DNA of 29,323 nt from positions 1 through 29,323 of the forward strand of contig JAYVIQ010000205.1 in assembly GCA_043770215.1 (NCBI GenBank). Direction: 5' to 3'. Both the position numbers and the translations under genes were made by a program. Positions 25,213-29,323 of the stretch are shown here, in pieces; position 1 is the stretch's first letter, and every line of letters starts with the position of its first letter. The notes beneath the pieces are model-generated. The model searched no databases. It saw nothing but the letters and a program-made list of their open reading frames with translations, and was not told the DNA's origin. The stretch is from JAYVIQ01 sp043770215 (GTDB lineage Bacteria > Bacteroidota > Bacteroidia > Cytophagales > JAAEPT01).

Positions 25213-28200
25213 TTAATGTCTCTGTTTAGATAATATAAATTGCCAGTGGCAAATTTTTCTTTGGTTTTGTTTTCACTATCTAAGTATTTTATAGAAAGTA
25301 CCCAAAAGTAATTTCCATCTTCAACTTTTTCATCTGTAGTCTTGCCATTTATAACATATTGGCCAAACCAATTCATAATCTTCCCTTTTCCACTTTCTTT
25401 ATACACTTCATCTCCCCAACGAGACAATATAGTTAGTTTACACACTAATGAGTCAGCGTTAGATATTTCTTTATCATCCCAAGTAAATTTAAATCTTAGA
25501 CTGTAACCATTTGAAACAGCTGTATTTAAGGGGATAATTTCTAAAAGTTTTTTAATGTCTGTGTTGGTATATTTAGACAAATCTAGCGTACCATCTATAA
25601 AATCAAAATCTACAAGAGGGTTTTCTTCTCTAGCAAATCTTAGCACCATAATTTGAACCTCACCACACGTGCTGTTGTCGCAAAGTTGATATTCTACATA
25701 AGCAACAGAATCTTCTATTTTACTTGGGAGAAAATTTCCTTCTATATTTACCAACAAGGCGGTATCTGAGCCATTGTATTTTAGTTTTTTAAACCTCAAA
25801 TAGTTGTATTTATCTCCATTCAATACGTTTATAATAGTGTTATTGTTTGATGGTTTCACGTTCAAAACTGTTGTTGGTAAAGATAAATCCGCACCTACTA
25901 AAATAATTTTTTCAATACTATCTTTTGGAACAGCAAAAATATTTACATACAATTCTGCATCAACACACAACCTACCAACATCGCAAACACTGTATTTAAC
26001 AGTATCTTTTGTAGGGAAAAGGGTGCTACTATTAGCCTTTAATAGGTATGTAAATGTATTGTCTGCAGTGTTGTAAATGACATTTCCAAAATTAGATTTT
26101 ATGTTTACGGCTATAAGTTTATCAGCATCTACATCTGCTACACCATCTATAATATTTTTAGATTTTTCAGGGTTTCTGTAGTCTGGTATAGTTAACGTGT
26201 TGAAAACCGGAGGCGATTTAGTAAAATATGGAGCGTCATTTACAGGCAACACATTTAAACTAATATAAGCAGAATCTATGGTGCAATTGTTGTCTGTCAC
26301 TTTATATTGCAGCGTGTCTAGTCCATTAAAATTAAGGTTTGGATTAAATGACAATCTATTGCCTTCCAAAGCTAAAGAGATATTTTTAGTAGAATATAAA
26401 AGTATGTAGGTCAATGGATTTACTGCACTATTTTGCAAATCAAACAAAGAAGAAATATCTTCTTTTAGCACAATAGTAGTATCTCTGGCTAATGCATTAT
26501 TTACACTTACGCTTTTTACATCTATAGTTATGGAAGCTTTTGCTTCGCAAGCGTTTATATCTGTACCTGTAACAGTAAACAAAGTGGTTTTATTCAAGTT
26601 TAATGGCACAGCATTTTGCGCACCCTTGTCCCAAATATAAGTAGAGGCTCCGCGTGCTGTTAAGGTAATAGGAGTATTTGCACAAATAATGGTATTGCTA
26701 GCGGCTATACTAAGTACAGGCAATGGATTTACTGTAATTTTTACTGCATCAAAAGATTTACATCCATTTTTGTCTGCAGTAACTACGTATTCTATGCTTG
26801 TAGCGGGAGCAAAAGGAATAGAATCGTTAACGTCGTTGCTCCAAGTTAATTTAGCATTTCCTGGGTTATCAGGTAAAAGGGTTACAAATTCTCCTTTACA
26901 TATTGTTTTATCAATGCCAGCATTTATTGTTGGTGCATTAGGGTCAATGAGAGAAACGGTAAAAGAATCTGATTTACACAAAGAACCTTGATTTGTCTTA
27001 ATATGAATATTTTGATAACTTCCAGCCACCAACTCAGGTATAGTAATTGACTTATTTATAAGAGAGGGAGTAAATGTTATTTTAGAATTGATAGAATTAA
27101 ACACTACCACATGACTAATTTGAGATAAGCCTTTATAATTTATAACTATAGATCCATTATTTTTACCACACTCAATTGGGTCTACAGGAGTAAGGGATAT
27201 TTCCATTTTATCAGGAGATGCTACGGTTATGTCTTTGGTATATACACAGCCTTCTGACTTAAGTTCTACAGTGTATTTACCAGAATCTAGCTTAAATATA
27301 CTATTTGGTGAAGCTACTAATGGCGCTATTAAAAATCCTGATTTGTAAAATTTTAGACCATCGTTTTTGGTAAGTACATTATTGATGGTTATTTCTCCGT
27401 CTTTAGATCCAAAACAACCTTCAGGTTTAATTCTTGCAGCTATTACTTGATAGGCTTTAAACTTTACAACAGCCGTGTCTGAGTTTAGCTCACATCCATT
27501 ATTTAAAGTAACACGGGCATAATAATATCTTAAAGGCTTGGTTCCGTCTTCTTTTACAACAAAACTATCTCGAACACTATCTTTTATTGCTTTGAAATCT
27601 CCAGAATCAAAGCTGTACCACTGAACAGTTTTTATTTGATCAAAACCTAGTTTTAAGATGCCATCAACAACTCCATTTATTGGTTTACAAAAGACATAAC
27701 TAGAGTCTATACCAAGAGAATCTCTAAAATTTTCACAACCTATTGGATTTCCTTTTGTAAGAGGAGAGGAGTTGCTACTATAGTTTTGTAGTAAGGTAAA
27801 ATTTGGAAGCGTTGGTTTACCTTTCTTTTTCTTTAAATCATAAAAGAAATTTCCATTTAAATCCGTTAGTGTGCTATCTACATAAAATTCAGCATTATTT
27901 TTTCTATCTAAATAAATATGTACATAAGAGTATGGGGTAGCTTTCCCTCTAATTATAGAATCTTTTTCTAGTATATTGGTAGGTGCCTGTAAGCCAACCT
28001 GATACTTGGTGTTATTTATAATTTTGGTAGCTGTATCGTTTGTTATAAAAGAATTGTAAGCCCATGTATTATTAAATATAGAGCCGGTATTAGTATTAAC
28101 ATTGGGCATATTAATTCCTATTTTATTGTTCGAAATAATATTAAATGCGTTTATACTACCAATCTGTGTACTACTTAAACTATTTTGAATAGGAACCGTA

Positions 28201-29323
28201 GTTCCATTTGAAGCACTTCCAAAAGAAGCAAAATCTATAGCAACCTTATTTGGAGAGGATGCTAATCCAATTTTATTATTTAAAATTTTACTATTGTTTC
28301 CTACTACTAATACACCAATACTGTCGTTGCCGGCTATTGTATTTCCTTGAGATATATTCAAGCCTCCAATCAAAACATTTTGATGTGTATATGCTATGCC
28401 AGCAATGCCATTATTAACACCAGAAATAGGCTTCACTAAATTACGATCTACCCCTATCGTATTACCTTGTATAATTGTTCCTTTACCTAGACTATTTTCA
28501 AATATGGCTATTCCAAATTCTTGATTTCCATAAAAACTTGATCCAAATATTCTCACAGAATCTGCCTTAGAGCTTACCCCTCTACCATTGTTTTTAGACA
28601 CTATATTTTCTATTATCGATTTTTTAGCTTTTTCATTTAATAATAATCCACTGCTTTTTATATTTTTCTTGCCGTTTGCTAAGCCATCAAATTCTATGTC
28701 TTTAACTTTAGAAGTATGGCTAAGTTTAAGCAAATTAAACTCTGGTGTAACACCCGTTTCTAGTATATCTTTTCTTCCAATGATAATTTTTTGATTATCT
28801 CCATTAAAAAAAAGTGTTTTAACAGAATCTTGTGGGTATAATTTAGAATCAAAAAGAACTTCTTTTTCTAACATAATTTTTTTACCTACTATACTTGCAT
28901 CAAAAGTAATGGTGTCGCTGCCTTTTTTATAATTAGAGAAAATTTCAGCACCTCTAATAGAGCCATTTACCAGTGAATCTACAGTGGTAGTTATGTGCAA
29001 TGGATTTATGTTATCTATATATTCTATGGCTCCTAAATCTAGCAATTCACCTTTTTTTCTATTGCCAATTTGGTCAAATGAGACTCTATTTGTGCCTATA
29101 GTGGAAGAGTTTGAAAATGTAGTGATGGTCTCTTCTGCTTTATCTATTAACGGAGAAAAAGACAATGGTTTATAAAATTTTTGATTTCCTACAGTTGTGT
29201 AATTTGGCTCTAGATACAATTTGTCTAATGGAGAAATAGTCACTAAATAATTAGATAAATTATCTGTTTTTAATGTTGAAAAAGATGTTGTAATAAGATT
29301 TTTACCGTTAAAATATAGGTTTG
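25209..29323 (-). CDS. Giant beta-helix/Ig-like adhesin with T9SS type B-like C-terminus (N-terminus outside window)
   Basis: The frame is open to the right edge, so only the C-terminal 1371 or so residues are visible; the GTG at 29243 is internal and not the true start. The first visible part ends a beta-helix unit (LLDLGAIEYIDN, near 29010-29050). A second right-handed beta-helix follows (GSDTITFDASIVGKKI, then NGRGVSS, NQEFGIAIF, GNTIAGNDSIGVLV; about 28950-28200). After it come SprB/Ig-like repeats (CFGSKDGEITI, ICKGEFVTL, IICANTPITL), two cadherin-like units joined by LPVNDAPYF, and a C-terminal domain with LTILSRWGDEVYKES (RWG at 25413-25421) and DGNYFWVLSIKYL. The last part resembles the gliding-motility type B sorting domain, but the SPNGD-type opening is not visible. 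It is probably secreted by the T9SS and displayed on the surface as an adhesin. The PhnA-type gene overlaps its stop by 4 bases. Confidence 0.85.
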   Translation of the reverse strand, partial: NLYFNGKNLITTSFSTLKTDNLSNYLVTISPLDKLYLEPNYTTVGNQKFYKPLSFSPLIDKAEETITTFSNSSTIGTNRVSFDQIGNRKKGELLDLGAIEYIDNINPLHITTTVDSLVNGSIRGAEIFSNYKKGSDTITFDASIVGKKIMLEKEVLFDSKLYPQDSVKTLFFNGDNQKIIIGRKDILETGVTPEFNLLKLSHTSKVKDIEFDGLANGKKNIKSSGLLLNEKAKKSIIENIVSKNNGRGVSSKADSVRIFGSSFYGNQEFGIAIFENSLGKGTIIQGNTIGVDRNLVKPISGVNNGIAGIAYTHQNVLIGGLNISQGNTIAGNDSIGVLVVGNNSKILNNKIGLASSPNKVAIDFASFGSASNGTTVPIQNSLSSTQIGSINAFNIISNNKIGINMPNVNTNTGSIFNNTWAYNSFITNDTATKIINNTKYQVGLQAPTNILEKDSIIRGKATPYSYVHIYLDRKNNAEFYVDSTLTDLNGNFFYDLKKKKGKPTLPNFTLLQNYSSNSSPLTKGNPIGCENFRDSLGIDSSYVFCKPINGVVDGILKLGFDQIKTVQWYSFDSGDFKAIKDSVRDSFVVKEDGTKPLRYYYARVTLNNGCELNSDTAVVKFKAYQVIAARIKPEGCFGSKDGEITINNVLTKNDGLKFYKSGFLIAPLVASPNSIFKLDSGKYTVELKSEGCVYTKDITVASPDKMEISLTPVDPIECGKNNGSIVINYKGLSQISHVVVFNSINSKITFTPSLINKSITIPELVAGSYQNIHIKTNQGSLCKSDSFTVSLIDPNAPTINAGIDKTICKGEFVTLLPDNPGNAKLTWSNDVNDSIPFAPATSIEYVVTADKNGCKSFDAVKITVNPLPVLSIAASNTIICANTPITLTARGASTYIWDKGAQNAVPLNLNKTTLFTVTGTDINACEAKASITIDVKSVSVNNALARDTTIVLKEDISSLFDLQNSAVNPLTYILLYSTKNISLALEGNRLSFNPNLNFNGLDTLQYKVTDNNCTIDSAYISLNVLPVNDAPYFTKSPPVFNTLTIPDYRNPEKSKNIIDGVADVDADKLIAVNIKSNFGNVIYNTADNTFTYLLKANSSTLFPTKDTVKYSVCDVGRLCVDAELYVNIFAVPKDSIEKIILVGADLSLPTTVLNVKPSNNNTIINVLNGDKYNYLRFKKLKYNGSDTALLVNIEGNFLPSKIEDSVAYVEYQLCDNSTCGEVQIMVLRFAREENPLVDFDFIDGTLDLSKYTNTDIKKLLEIIPLNTAVSNGYSLRFKFTWDDKEISNADSLVCKLTILSRWGDEVYKESGKGKIMNWFGQYVINGKTTDEKVEDGNYFWVLSIKYLDSENKTKEKFATGNLYYLNRDIK

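Noticed and set aside
1..29323. CRISPR arrays, tRNA or rRNA genes, insertion sequences, attachment sites
   Set aside because: No regular direct repeats with spacers, cloverleaf-like sequence, transposase motif or flanking duplication was seen on reading either strand.

Overview
The window looks like chromosomal DNA of a gliding-type member of the Bacteroidota (Cytophagia, Chitinophagia or Saprospiria grade; the exact class cannot be read from this stretch). The evidence is the AT-rich composition, TAnnTTTG-type promoter boxes, Bacteroidota-style lipoproteins, a PorP/SprF family protein, and large surface proteins ending in gliding-motility/type IX secretion (T9SS type B) C-terminal domains.

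Region 1 (1-13460) is a carbohydrate-use locus. A divergent FucP-like MFS sugar transporter (cut by the left edge) faces a tight seven-gene plus-strand operon (1477-13407). In order it encodes a surface glycan-binding lipoprotein, two probable outer-membrane beta-barrel proteins, two more lipoproteins built from jelly-roll (carbohydrate-binding-like) domains, a GH10 endo-xylanase-type enzyme and a GH3 beta-glycosidase lipoprotein. A strong intrinsic terminator closes it. There is no SusC/SusD pair. The likely division of labour (inference) is binding of a beta-1,4-linked glycan at the surface by the lipoproteins, entry through the beta-barrels, cleavage by GH10 and GH3 in the periplasm or on membranes, and import of sugar by the MFS carrier.

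Region 2 (13730-15196) is a single housekeeping gene, rpoN (sigma-54).

Region 3 (15522-22338) is a self-contained surface-adhesion unit. A well-matched promoter box precedes a 1138-residue lectin/discoidin/PKD-repeat protein with a T9SS type B sorting domain. It is followed at short spacing by a PorP/SprF-like outer-membrane protein and a TPR/beta-propeller/OmpA protein, then a terminator that can work in both directions.

Region 4 (22395-29323, minus strand) holds a B12-binding-type radical SAM protein with a CX4CX2C cluster motif, a small PhnA-type zinc-ribbon protein, and the C-terminal 1371 or so residues of a giant beta-helix adhesin whose start lies beyond the right edge. The PhnA gene starts with GTG inside the adhesin's stop region (GTGA overlap).

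I saw no rRNA, tRNA, CRISPR array, insertion sequence or attachment site. The most interesting items are the SusC/D-less glycan locus with its array of related binding domains, the adhesin-SprF-OmpA cassette, and the adhesin-PhnA coupling.
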